The notes under the pieces were generated by a model. The model was not told the DNA's origin, did no database searches, and saw only the letters and a program-made list of their open reading frames with translations. From positions 1 through 64,000 of the forward strand of contig CAUYUJ010009513.1 in the NCBI GenBank assembly GCA_963575745.1: 64,000 nucleotides of DNA, written 5' to 3'. How positions within the stretch are numbered: the stretch's first letter is position 1; each line of letters opens with the position of its first letter. This document shows, one piece after another, positions 37,865 to 48,090 of this stretch. Source of the DNA: Prorocentrum cordatum. Taxonomy: Eukaryota; Sar; Dinophyceae; Prorocentrales; Prorocentraceae. The translations under genes were made by a program, and so were the position numbers.

Positions 37865-39030
37865 GGAAACTCTAGACGCGTTGCGTATCCCCACCAACCC
37901 ATCCAGAAAGGAAGCCCAGACGAGTTGCCCTGATCAGGGATGTGGGGTGTAATGCAGTGGAATAAAAGATTGGGTAAGACGTCGTACTCCAAAAAGGGGA
38001 GGATGGAGGAGGAGTCGGAGGAGGAACAAGGGGAGGCGGAAGAGGAGGAGGAGGAGGAGGAGGAGGAGGAGGAGACGGAGGAGGAGGAAAAAGGAGGAGA
38101 GCGTGGAAAAAACCGGAGAAGGAGGAGGAGGATGAGGAGGAGGAGGAAGAGGAGGTGGGGGAGGAGGAGGAGGCAGGAGGGAGGCAGAGGAGTAAGTGCA
38201 TGAGGAGGACAAGGAGAAGGAGGGTGCCAAGGAATGGGGAGGAGGAGGAAGAGGAGGAGGAAGAGGAAGAGGAAAAGGGCGAACGGAAGAGTCAGACGCC
38301 TCTTGAATGCCCCTCGGAGCCTCCTCGGATGTCTCTTGGAAGCTTGTTGGAGGCCTCTTGGGCCGTCTGGAAGAGGGGGCGGACATCTTGGCAAGCCCAA
38401 GGCCGTCTTTGAGCGTCTTGGGTGCCTCGGGGGTCCTCTTGAAGTCTCTTGGGGTTCTTGGGTGACTCTTGGGGGTCTATTGAGGCATCTTGGGACCGTC
38501 TGGGCGCAGCTTGGGACCCTCTTGGGGGCGCTCTTGGGAGCCTTGGGGGCGCTCTTGGAGCCATCTTGGAGGAGATCGATCCAACAAGTGGGAGCATGTA
38601 CTTAGCATTGCCATTCTAGGGTAGCTAAATTCGTCCCTTGGACCCCTCTTGGGGCGCTCGTGGGGCTCTCTTGGGCCTCTCTTAGAGCCCTCATGGGCCC
38701 TCTTGGAGCCATCTTAAGGACTCGACGGCAGTCGATTGCAAAACGGCGAGAACGCAACAAAAACAGTGATTGCCCTGAGGTTTGAAAATAATGTTGGCCT
38801 CATGGCGGCCTCCTGGGGAGGCTCCGTTGCCACCTGGGGCCTCCTTGGAGCGTTTTTGATGCCTCCTGGAGCATGTGGGGGGCCAGATTGGGGCATGTTG
38901 GGCTGTCTTGGGCCGTATTCGAGGTCACTTGGAGCCGTCCTGGGCGAAACAATGCCCTCTGACACCTCGCGGGGCGCCCCGTCCAGGTCCAAGGGAGGCG
39001 TTAGGGGGAAGGGCCAAGGCACCCTCCAGA
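37865..39030 (+). repeat. Composite repeat C, copy 1 (plus orientation)
   Basis: Order: GCGTATCCCCACCAACCCAT / ACGAGTTGCCCTGATCAGGG end module; interrupted GGA array (37995-38280); AGACGCCTCTTGAATGCC and GATGTCTCTTGGAAGCTTGT; CTTGGG minisatellite; a GATCGATCCAACAAG-type bridge; more minisatellite; then GGGGCGCCCCGTCCAGGTCC. The same order is reversed at 40010-41470 and 41510-42490. Confidence 0.82.
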
Positions 39031-39164
39031 TTGCAAGCCGTCTAGCTCATTCCCACCCGCCCTCCCAACACATCAGTAACACCCGGGCCTCAGCATGTTC
39101 AGCGGTCGTCGTTGGATGGACAGCTACTGGGAACCAAAACCGAGCCCATGTGCGCGACGCTGGG

Positions 39165-39355
39165 GCGAGGTGCGCCACGCATGCCAGGCGCGCCACGCGC
39201 GCCAAGCACCCCTGGGGCCCGAGCATGCCAGGCACGCCTGGTGCGCCAGATGCGCCACGTGCCTCCGCGTGCGCCAGGTGTGCCGCATGCTCCAGTCGCG
39301 CCAGGTGCGCCACGTTCGGGGCACGTGCAGAGTGTGCAAGGTGCGCTTGCGCACG
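39165..39355 (+). repeat. GCGCCACGNGC minisatellite
   Basis: Degenerate 9-15-bp units such as GCCAGGCGCGCCACG and CAGGTGCGCCACG. Confidence 0.85.
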
Positions 39356-39860
39356 TGACGGCACACATCGGGAAACATGTCGGCCCCCACCATCTTTGTC
39401 GAAATCCAATGTCCATCATTGTGTCTGGTGGGCTTGCACACAGGAGGCCATACGCCACCACCCCGCCGTCCCTGACAAACATAACTTGACAGTGATCGCG
39501 GGGTGGCCGCGCATGATCGAGATTTAGCCGCGAGGAGCATTTTATAGTGTGTTTTGTCAGGGGTGATAGCCCTGCGCACAGCAGGTAATATGTTGACACC
39601 CCCTCCGTCCCTGTCAAAAAACAATGAAAAGTGCTCGCGGGCTTCACCAATTTGACTCCAGATGTCACCAAAGTGTACTTTGTATTGTTTTTGACGGATG
39701 GTGGGGGGGCCCGCATCGGGCTGGTTACGCATACTCCGAATTTGGAGGCAGAGTGTGTGTTTGTATTGTTTTTGACATGGATGGTGGGGGGGTGGGAGCA
39801 TGGTTCTTGGTTGGCCAGCGGTCGCTTGGGGGAGGGGGTGTGTGTCAATAGGGAACAGTG
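39356..39860. repeat. Region of repeated and inverted GTATTGTTTTTGAC blocks
   Basis: TTTGTATTGTTTTTGAC-GGATGGTGGGG occurs near 39686 and again near 39755. Reverse-complement versions (CCGTCCCTGTCAAAAAACAA and CCGTCCCTGACAAACATAAC) occur near 39606 and 39467, and a CCCACCATCTTTGTCGAAAT variant at 39385. No coding support. Confidence 0.6.
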
Positions 39861-40009
39861 ATAAACCCGTCCCCGCAGGGGAAAGAAGGAGTTGGAAGAG
39901 AAAGCTCTCTAGACCACCTGCGCCTAACGGGCTGGCGGGATTGCACAGTCTGAGGGGGGGGAATTGGGGGGGTAGGGGGGAGATTATGATCGTTTTTTGG
40001 TGAGAGGAA

Positions 40010-41470
40010 TCCCACCAGCCCTTTGGGGCGTACGTGGTCTAGAGAGCTTTCTCTTCCAGCCCCCGGCTTCCCCTTCGGGGAGGGGTTTGCCCCTCCCGGT
40101 ACCCCTTTCCCCTGGACCTGGAGGGGGCGCCCCGCCTGGAGTCAGAGTGTATTTGTTCGCCGAAGACGGCTCCAAGAGGGCCTCGGAGAGTCCAAGATGG
40201 CTTCCAAGATGGCTCAAGATGTTTCAAGATGGCTCAAGATAACTCTATATGCTCTAAGAAGCCTCAAGACCGCCCCAAGACGTGTCCAAGTAGCCCGAGA
40301 GCTCCCCCAGGAGGCCGCCAAAATGCCATAACCTTTTCAAAACCCAGAGAAAATCGTTGTGGCTTGCCCTCTAGCTTTTTCGCTTCCGATGGCCTTCCGA
40401 GGCCTCAGGATGACGCCAAGATGGCCCAAGAGGGCTCCAAGATGGCCCAAGAGGCCGCCAAGACGGTCCCAGAAGCGCCCAAGAGCGCTCCAAGAGGGGT
40501 CCGAGAGACGAGTTTAGGCACTCTGGAAGGGGGAGGTTAATGAGCACCCCCCCCCTTGTTTGAGCGATCTCCTCCAAGATGGCTCCAAGAGCGCCCCCAA
40601 GGCTCCCAAGAGCGCCCCAAGAAGCCCCAAAGAAGCGCCCAGACGGCTCCAAGAGGCGCCCAAGGGGCTTCCAGGAGGCTCCCAAGAGACCCCCAAGAGG
40701 CCTCCAAAGGATCCCCGAGGCAGCCAAGACGCTCAAAGGCGGCCTTGGGCTCGCAACGATGCCCTCCCCCCCACAGACGCCTCAAGAGGCTTCAACAAAC
40801 TTCCAAGCGACATCCGAGAAGACTCCGAGAGGCATTCAAGAGGCTTCTGGCTCTTCTGTTCGTCCCGTTCCTCCTCCTCCTCCTCCTCCTCCTCCTCCTC
40901 CTCCTCCTCCTCCTCCTCCTATTCCGCCTCCTCCTCCTCCGCCTCCTCTTCCTCCTCCTCCTCCTCCTCCTCCTCCTCATCATCATCATCATCATCCTCC
41001 TCCCCGTCCTGCTCCTCATGTTCATTCCCCTCCTCATCTGCTTGCTCCTCCTCCACCCTGTTGCCCTGTTGCCTCCTCCCCCTCCCCAATCTCCTCCTCC
41101 TCCTCCACCTCGTTCTTCTCCACGTTCCCCATCATCATTCCTCTTCCTCGCCCCCCTCCTCCTCCTCCTCCTCCTCCTCCTCCTCCTCCTCCTCCTCCTC
41201 CTCCTCTTCCTCCTCCTCCGCATCCTTTTTCTCCTCCTCCTCCTCCTCCTCCTCTTCCTCGTCGTCGTCCTCCTCCTCCTCCTCCTCGTCTTCCTTTCGC
41301 TCCTCCTCCGATTTCTCCATCCTCCCCCCTTGGGGCACGACGCCTTACCCAACACTTGATTCAATTGTAGTCGACTCCACATCCCTGATCAGGACAACTC
41401 GTCTGGGCATCGTTTCTTGATGGACTGGCGGGGTTACGCGAAGCGTCTAGACGCACTTTCGAAGAATTTG
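40010..41470 (-). repeat. Composite repeat C, copy 2 (minus orientation)
   Basis: Fullest copy, about 1.46 kb. Starts CCCACCAGCCCTTTGGGGCG and GTGGTCTAGAGAGCTTTCTC, then CCTTCGGGGAGGGGTTTGCC, CCTGGACCTGGAGGGGGCGC, CCAAGATGGCTC minisatellite, AAACTTCCAAGCGACATCCG, a long CCT array (40868-41330), and ends CCCTGATCAGGACAACTCGT with GTCTAGACGC. A CATCAT run sits at 40978-40996. Confidence 0.85.
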
Positions 41471-41509
41471 GCGTCGTCAACTGCACCGCTCGCACAACCA
41501 CCCCACCCG

Positions 41510-42490
41510 CAATCCCACCAGCCCTTCCTAGCGCGTTGGTGGTCTAGAGAGCGTTGTCTTCCAACCCTCGTCTTCCCCTTCGGGTCGGGGTTGGCCCCTC
41601 CCCTACCCCTCCCCTGGACCTGTACGGGGCGCCCCGCGAGGTGTCAGAGGGTACTCGGTCGCCCAAGGCGGCTCCAAGAGGGCCTCAAAGAGCCCAAGAT
41701 GACATCCAATATTGCTCAGGACAGCCTAAGATGTATCTAGATGGCCCCCAAGATGTTTCAAGAGGCCCCGAGAGCGCTCCAAGACGGCTCCACGATGCTT
41801 CAGAGATTTCCAGGGTGGGGGGGAGGGGGGCAAGCGGCCAACATCAATCAAAAATTACAAGAAAGCCAAGGTTGGTTTCCTTCTCGCCGTTTTGCTTTCG
41901 ATGGCCTTCCGAGGCCCTAAGGCAGCTCCAAGAGGGCCCCAAAGAGGCCCAAGAGAGCCCCCAAACGGCCCCAAGAACGCCCAAGAGCGCTCCAAGAGGA
42001 GTCAAAGAGGCTATTCAAGCACTCTAGAGGGGCAAGGCTAATCAAGTACCCCCCCTTTTTTTGAGCGGTCTCCCCCAAGATGGCCCCCAGAGCGCCCCCA
42101 AGGCTTCCAACAGCGCCCCAAGAGGGCCCCGACAGGCAGGCGCCAAGGAGGCCCCAAGATGCCCCCAAGATGCCTCCAAGAGACCCCCCAGAGTCCCCGA
42201 GAGGCTCCCCGAGGCACCCTCGAGGCCTTCAGAATCGCCGAGAAGCGCCCAATGCGACCCAAGAGGCCCCCGAACTCGCCAATCACCTCCTCCTCCTCGT
42301 CCTCCTCCTCGCCCTCCTCCGCGTTCTCATCTTCCGCCTCCTCCTCATCCTCCCCCCTTCTCAGCCTCCTCCTCCTCCGCCTCCGATTATTCTTCCATCC
42401 TCCCCATCTTGGAGTGCCACGGTTCATCCGGCCTTTTGTTCGCCTGTGTGCTCATCCACTTCTCTGATCAGGACAACTCGTCTGGGCTTC
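41510..42490 (-). repeat. Composite repeat C, copy 3 (minus orientation)
   Basis: Starts CCCACCAGCCCTTCCTAGCG and GTGGTCTAGAGAGC, tandem to copy 2. Shorter CCT array (42285-42400). Ends CTGATCAGGACAACTCGTCT. A G-rich interruption lies near 41815-41835. Confidence 0.82.
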
Positions 42491-42499
42491 GAATTTGGT

Positions 42500-43095
42500 T
42501 TGTAAAACCCACGCTCGTGCAACCATCCCACCAGATCCACCCGCCCACCCGCAATCTGGCGATGAGTGCCTGGAGCTGGCTGGCGCAACTCTGCGGCCGC
42601 GCTGGCGCGCGCATGCTCGCGCGCACAGCTGCCAGCTAGTTTTGCGCAACCTGCGCGGCCGCGGTGGCGCTGACCGATGGGGGCTTCTCAGCGCGTCTGA
42701 CAGGCCGCGTTAGCGCTCGGGCGCTTCTCTGCGCGTCGGTGATTCGGGCGGGCGCGGCATTGCACCGACGTCGGCAACGGCGGGAAAGATGCTGATAGCA
42801 GGGATGATAGCGATGGTGGCGGTGCTGATCGCGCGGATTGCGATGATGGCGTCCACGCGTCGGCGATGAAACTTGCGGAAGGTTTTCGACGCGCGAGCGC
42901 GGCCGACGGGCGTAAGCGGCTTCCATCGCATGAGACGACAGGGATTAGGCCCCCGCCCAGCAAGGGCGCAAGAGCGTTCGAATGATTCCGGCACGCGCGC
43001 GCGAGAGGCCCGCTGGGTCGCATTTAAAGGCAATGTAAAAACCATTGCTCTTCTCACTCAAGAATTCGCGAAAGCGCGCGCACATGTTATTTGTT
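42500..43095 (+). repeat. Mosaic repeat family M, copy 2
   Basis: Directly abuts C copy 3 at TTGGTTTGTAAAACCCACG. Contains the CACCCGCCCACCCGCAATCT, GCCAGCTAGTTTTGCGCA, ACGCGTCGGCGATGAAAC and GCGTTCGAATGATTCCGGCA blocks. Followed by a TA run at 43103-43128. Confidence 0.82.
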
Positions 43096-43209
43096 CTCGC
43101 ATCTATATATATATATATATATATATATCCCTCTTCGAATATTCTGATATCGGAAAACCGCAGGTGACCCCCCCCCCGTACATAAATTCGGCCCTGGGCG
43201 CTCCCATCG

Positions 43210-43985
43210 GCGGGAAATTCGGGCATTCGGTTCCGGAGGCCCCTCTCGGTCATCCCAAGCCGCCTTGGCGAGCTCAAGATCGCTCCCTGGACGGTCCCGC
43301 GGAGCACCGAAACGGCCCAAGACCGCTCCAACACGCCCAAGATGGTCTCCGGACGGCCCAACAGGCCCCCAAGACGCCCCACGAGAGCCCATAGGTCACG
43401 CCCAAGCGGGCCCCAGAAGCCAAAATTCGTAAGTTTCCTACGGTTTTTCATGATTTTCAACGTGCTCGCTTTCTCAACCTCTGGACCACGCAAGACGGTC
43501 AAACAGGCCCCCAAGATTGCCCCAAGACGCCGGAAGTGGTTCCCATGAGGGCCCCACAACGGCCCTAGAGGGCCCCAAGATGGCCCCAAGACGGCCTAAG
43601 ACCACCCAAGAAGCCCCGCAAGACGGCCCAAGATGGCCCCAAGAAGGACCCACGGAACTGACCTTTCGAGCTCTTCCCCCAAATATGGCCCCAGAGCCGC
43701 CGAGGGGCCCCCCAAAGAGCCCTCCGAGGGTCCCAGAGAGCCCCAAGAGACCTCGACGACGCCTTCCGAGCCCAACAAATGAGCTCAAGAGCCCCCCCCC
43801 CCCCGGGAGGCCGCACAGATGCTTCAATGAGGTCCCCTACCCGGCCCAAAGCACTTCCGCACGGCCCACGAGAGCCCCAAGACGGCCCAACAAAGAGCCG
43901 TCAGTGTCCCCAACGGCTCCCAAAAGCCCCCCAAGACGGCCACAGGAGACCACAACAACACCCCACAGAGTTTCATGACGGCCGT
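43210..43985 (+). repeat. CCAAGANGGCC minisatellite tract
   Basis: Long degenerate tract of CCAAGACGGCCC / CCCAAGAGGCC units, the same motif class as in the C family. Reads as Pro/Arg/Lys or Ser/Gly/Leu in various frames. No gene. Confidence 0.8.
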
Positions 43986-43997
43986 GAGCCCTGTCAG

Positions 43998-44660
43998 CCC
44001 TACACGCCCCATCAGCCCTGCTCCCTATGAGCCCCACGAGACCTACGACCCCTACGAGCCCTACGAGCCCTCTGATCCCCATGAGCCCTATGACACCTCC
44101 GAGCCCCGTGAGACCTCCGACCCCTTATGCGCCCTGTAAGCCCTATGAGCTCCGTGGCCCCTGTAAGCCCTACAGGCCCCATGATCCCTGTGAGCCCTAC
44201 CATCCCTACGGGCCCTATGAGCCCTACACAAGCCCTATGAGCCCCTATGAGCCCTATGACACCTCCGAGCTCCATCACCCCTACGCGCCCCTATGAGCCC
44301 TAAGAGCCTTATGAGCCCTACCAGCCCGACGACCCATACGAGCCCTACGACCCCTGCGAGCCTTACGAGCCCTACAACTATGAGCCCTACGAGCCTTACG
44401 ACCCATGTGAGCCTTACGAGCCCTATGAGCCCTAGGATGCCTATGGACTCTCTGGCCCCTGTGCCCCTTGCGAGCCCCACGAGTCCTCTGCACCTGGTGA
44501 GCCTCACGAGCCACATGAGCCTCCACCCATATGCCCCCTGAGACCCCTATGGGCCCCATGAGCCCTACAACCCCTACGAAACATATGAGCCCTATGAGTT
44601 CTACGACTCTGAGAACCCCATGACCCCTACGAGCTTAGGAGCCCGATGAGCCCTGCGAGT
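43998..44660 (+). repeat. GAGCCCTAY 9-bp minisatellite, left array
   Basis: About 70 degenerate 9-mers (GAGCCCTAC, GAGCCCTAT, GACCCCTAC). The period keeps frames open (Pro-Tyr-Glu, Ser-Pro-Thr/Met or Ala-Leu repeats) without implying a protein. A second array is at 46184-46440. Confidence 0.93.
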
Positions 44661-44950
44661 TTCATGACTTTTCCTGGCCCTATCAAGCCCGCAACCCCGC
44701 ACCCATCCCCCAACCCCTACACTCACTACATGCCCGAGGGGCAGGCGCAGTTCTGCCCTGCCCGGTGCAAGAGCCAGCTTGGCTCTTCGAGAGGACGATC
44801 CCTTCTTGCCTTCTGATCTCTCTGGGACCTGTGAATACTACGACTTCTGGACCAGTCAGACTCACAGCCTCATGCGCCCAACGACCCAAAAACCCCCCGA
44901 CGGGCCTCATCATCCTGCATGCATCCTAGCTTTTCTGCTCGAGCCGAACC

Positions 44951-46243
44951 ATGGCTCAAAGGCAGCACCGAGCTGGCCTGGCCGAACCTCTCGACCCCAT
45001 CGACGACTTCATTTTCACATCATCCTGGCAGGTCCTGTCTGCCACGTGTTGGCACCATGGTCTGCCGACAGGTGGCGCGCGAGAGTTGATCCAGCGGCTC
45101 GTGCGCTGCTGGACGCCGCCGCCGCCCCCAGCGCGCAACTGTTGGGCACTGGGTCGCCTACGCGAGCTCGAAGCGCACTCCCACGAGCAGCAGCCCCCAA
45201 CAGACGCGCTCGCAAACGACGGGCCTCCTCAACCAGAAGCGGCGGTGCCGGCTGACCCGACGCCCGCTGCGGCGCCGCCGTGGTCCCCAGAACCACCGTT
45301 CCAGGAGTTCGCGACTGCGCTACTCCGAGACGCCACGAGCGCCAGAACGATTTGGTCGCGAAGGCGCGAACGCGCAGACGTCGAGACTCTCTTCTGCGTC
45401 AAAGACCATCTCAGAGACATCGGCATCGCCGACACAGCCGATCAGATCTTCTGGTTGACCCTGTTGCACATCACCCCCCGCCGGGCGCGGGTCTGCGCCT
45501 TCCTGCGAGCGTTATCCACAACAGACACTTCCCCAACACAGACAACGGCGTTGACTGCCGCTGCCTCCCTGACGCCGTTCCCGGTAGGCGACGCGCGCTG
45601 GGACGCAGCTCGGCCGGTTGGCGGGCGCATTGCGCTCTTCTCCCTGCTGCAGTCCGACACAGGAATCCAGCACGTGTTCGACCATGCTACTGCAATGGCT
45701 GCCATGGCGGTGCACGACCGTCGCCCCCGGGCGCTCGACGACACTCTCAGCAAGGACAAACGCACCCTGCCCCTGCTGCACCAAAAATGCCGCTACGCAA
45801 GCGGACATCACCTGCGGTTTCTGGACGCGAATGGGAGACGATTGGGATACCATTCTCACTTACTTACCGGGCACCGCCGATGGAGCAGAAGAACTCGGAG
45901 GCCACGCATTCGACCACGCCATGCAGCACTTCAATTGGCTCAACACCTTCCTTGCTCCGCCGCAACACCCGCTCCGCCTGCGCGATCTGACCGCGGCCTT
46001 TTGCCTCCGCCCACGGGCGGCAAAGACTCATGGGGACGAAGGTGTGCCTTTCATCTTTCCTGGGCCTCCCTCTTAGGTGCTGCCCTTCCTGTGCGCTGTC
46101 TCCCCCGTCGTCCTCATCGCCGCCCCCCTCTGATCGCCACTTTTTCGGTCCTCTTGCGTGCTCCTGTTTCCCCTCCTGATCAGCTCCGTGAGCCCTGCGA
46201 GCCCCATGGGCCGCATGGGCCCCTGGGCCGCATGATCTCATGA
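44951..46243 (+). CDS. SAP-domain protein, possibly frameshifted
   Basis: Starts at an ATG in a good context (ACCATGG). Residues about 25-53 (SSWQVLSATCWHHGLPTGGA, then RELIQRLVRC) fit the SAP motif, a helix-turn-helix DNA-binding module with the GLPTxG signature. A Pro-rich linker and a helical domain follow (FQEFATALLRD, RERADVETLFCVKDHLRDIG, QIFWLTLLHITPRRARVCAF), which I do not recognise. After about residue 290 the frame turns Arg/Pro-rich, while a second frame (45618-46076) reads GDDWDTILTYLPGTADGA and FDHAMQHFNWLNTFLAPP sensibly. The true gene may switch frame near 45800 by an indel or an intron and end at 46076. Balanced composition, few biased residues and flanking minisatellites make it the best single gene candidate outside the retrotransposon. 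It could be part of an unrecognised mobile element. Confidence 0.5.
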   Translation: MAQRQHRAGLAEPLDPIDDFIFTSSWQVLSATCWHHGLPTGGARELIQRLVRCWTPPPPPARNCWALGRLRELEAHSHEQQPPTDALANDGPPQPEAAVPADPTPAAAPPWSPEPPFQEFATALLRDATSARTIWSRRRERADVETLFCVKDHLRDIGIADTADQIFWLTLLHITPRRARVCAFLRALSTTDTSPTQTTALTAAASLTPFPVGDARWDAARPVGGRIALFSLLQSDTGIQHVFDHATAMAAMAVHDRRPRALDDTLSKDKRTLPLLHQKCRYASGHHLRFLDANGRRLGYHSHLLTGHRRWSRRTRRPRIRPRHAALQLAQHLPCSAATPAPPARSDRGLLPPPTGGKDSWGRRCAFHLSWASLLGAALPVRCLPRRPHRRPPLIATFSVLLRAPVSPPDQLREPCEPHGPHGPLGRMIS

Positions 46244-46440
46244 GCCCCATGAGCCTCATGAGGCCTACGGCCCCCGCGGGCCCCACGACGCCTTGCGAGC
46301 ATGCATGGCCTTTGAGCCCAATGGGCCCTATGGGCCCCACGCGCCGCATGAGCCCCAGGAGCCCTATGAGCACCATGAGCCCTGCGGGCACCATGAGCCC
46401 CATGAGCCCTACGAGCTCCTGGGCCGCGTGAGCCCCATGA
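46184..46440 (+). repeat. GAGCCCTAY 9-bp minisatellite, right array
   Basis: Same 9-mer class as 43998-44660, more GC-rich (GAGCCCCATG, GGGCCCCACG variants). Brackets the SAP-domain gene together with the left array. Confidence 0.85.
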
Positions 46441-46519
46441 ACCGCAAGAAGTCGCAGGAGCGCGAGCGCAGGCATTTTTGAAAACTGACCGCGCGAAAAC
46501 TGACCGTGCAACATCATGT

Positions 46520-46745
46520 CTTATATATACATATATATATATATGTACAGATATTTATATATATATATATATGTGTGTGTGCGTGTGTGTGTGTGTGTGC
46601 GCGTGCGTGTTCGGGGCATTCGATTTTGAAATATTTGTGAAATCCACGGTTCTTGACAGATTCCGGCGCGCGCGCGACGGCGCGCGAGCGCGTGGACTTC
46701 GCCCCGCTGTTTCTCGTTCGCGGGGCCCCCGTCTGTTGCAGGTTT
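46520..46745 (+). repeat. TA tracts and M-family palindrome module
   Basis: TA/TG microsatellite at 46520-46600, then GGGGCATTCGATTTTGAAAT, GATTCCGGCGCGCGCGCGAC and GGCGCGCGAGCGCG (palindrome, diverged here). Confidence 0.75.
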
Positions 46746-46749
46746 TTTT

Positions 46750-47000
46750 TGTTTTTGTGCGTGTGTGTGTGTGCGTGTGTGCGTGTGTGCGCGTGTGTGC
46801 GCGTGTGCGTGTGCGTGTGCGTGTGTGTGTGTGTGTGTATGTGTGTGTGTGTGTGTGCGTCGGGTGTGCGTGTGTGCGTGTGTGTATGTGTGTGTGGTGG
46901 GGGGGGGGGCTATGTTTATGTATATATGCACATGTATATATATATATATATATATATACATACATACATACATGTACATATACATATACATATATAATGC
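46750..47000. repeat. (GT)n, (TA)n and CATA microsatellites
   Basis: GTGTGC/GTGTGT at 46757-46900, G-run 46901-46910, TA at 46935-46958, CATA at 46960-46995. Confidence 0.95.
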
Positions 47001-47035
47001 ATACGCTTACAGGCGATCGCGCGCGCCTATAATTT

Positions 47036-47985
47036 GTCATAGAGGATGGGGGGGAGGGCGAGGCCAGCCTGGCTGGAACGGCGCGAAGTCATATTTCAGA
47101 TGGGCAACGGGGCAGAATCACAAGCCAATTGCAACGCGAAAAGGGGCGTCGTGAATTCCTAAGGGGGTATATATATATGTGCGTATCTATATACACTTGT
47201 AGAACGGAAATCGCATTTCATGCAAGTTACGGAGCGCAACTTATGTCGCGCATTCTTTGCGGTGCAGCTTATGCGCGTCAGTCCGCGCTGTGCAATCCAC
47301 GTGGCGAAGCCTAACTGATGCAAGTGACGTTTACAGAAACGTGGTTTGCCGAACCCATGCGGCGGTGATTGCGATGAGCGCTTGTCGTTGCCTGGCGCAT
47401 CCCTGCAGCCGCGCTGGCCCGCGCATGCTCGCGCGCACAGCGGCCAGCTAGTCTGGCGCGACCGACGCGGCCGCGGCGGCGCTGGCCGCTGGGCACTTCC
47501 CAGCGGGCACTTCAGCGCGAGTCGGCGACTTTGGAGGGCGCAGTATCACGGCGACGCCGACGACGGTGGGCGCAATTATGGGAGCGGCGATGATGGCGGC
47601 GATGGCGGCGATAAAAACATCAAGGCTAGCGACGGCGCCGACGCTGATCGCGCCCGCCGGCAGCGATGATGACGCCCTCGCGTCGGCAATGAACGCGCTC
47701 GAAGGAGTCCGACGCGCGCGCGCGGCCGACGCGCGCGAGTGGCCCGCGCGGCGCGGTCTGACACGGATCGCCCCCCCCCGCCTCCACCACCACGCCCCCC
47801 GCGCGCGCGCGAGGGCGTTCGAGCGGGTTCGACATGACATGCGGCGCAAGACGCCCGCCTGGCAGAACTTGATGAATATGTTGAAAAACCATTGGCTCTC
47901 TTCAGAATCGCATAAGAATCGCAAAACGCGCTTTTCATTGACAACTGACGCTGCAAAACCACATACTTTCATTCCCAACCATCCT
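47036..47985 (+). repeat. Mosaic repeat family M, copy 3
   Basis: Has the upstream module (GAGGCCAGCCTGGCTGG, GGGGCAGAATCACAAGCC, AATTGCAACGCGAAAAGGGG), a TA patch, CATGCGGCGGTGATTGCGAT, GCCAGCTAGTCTGGCGCGAC, GCGAGTCGGCGAC and GCGCGCGCGCGGCCGACG. The 3' part with the palindrome is missing and a CCT run (48027-48075) follows. Confidence 0.82.
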
Positions 47986-48026
47986 GTGGTGTTGGGTCCT
48001 CGTTTTGAAGAAACGGTCCCCGCGTT

Positions 48027-48075
48027 CCTCCTCCTCCTCCTCCTCCTCCTCCTCCTCCTCCTCCTCCTTCTCCTC
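48027..48075 (-). repeat. (CCT)n microsatellite
   Basis: Pure CCT run separating M copy 3 from the 90-bp satellite. Confidence 0.95.
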
Positions 48076-48090
48076 GCCCTCCTCCCTCCA

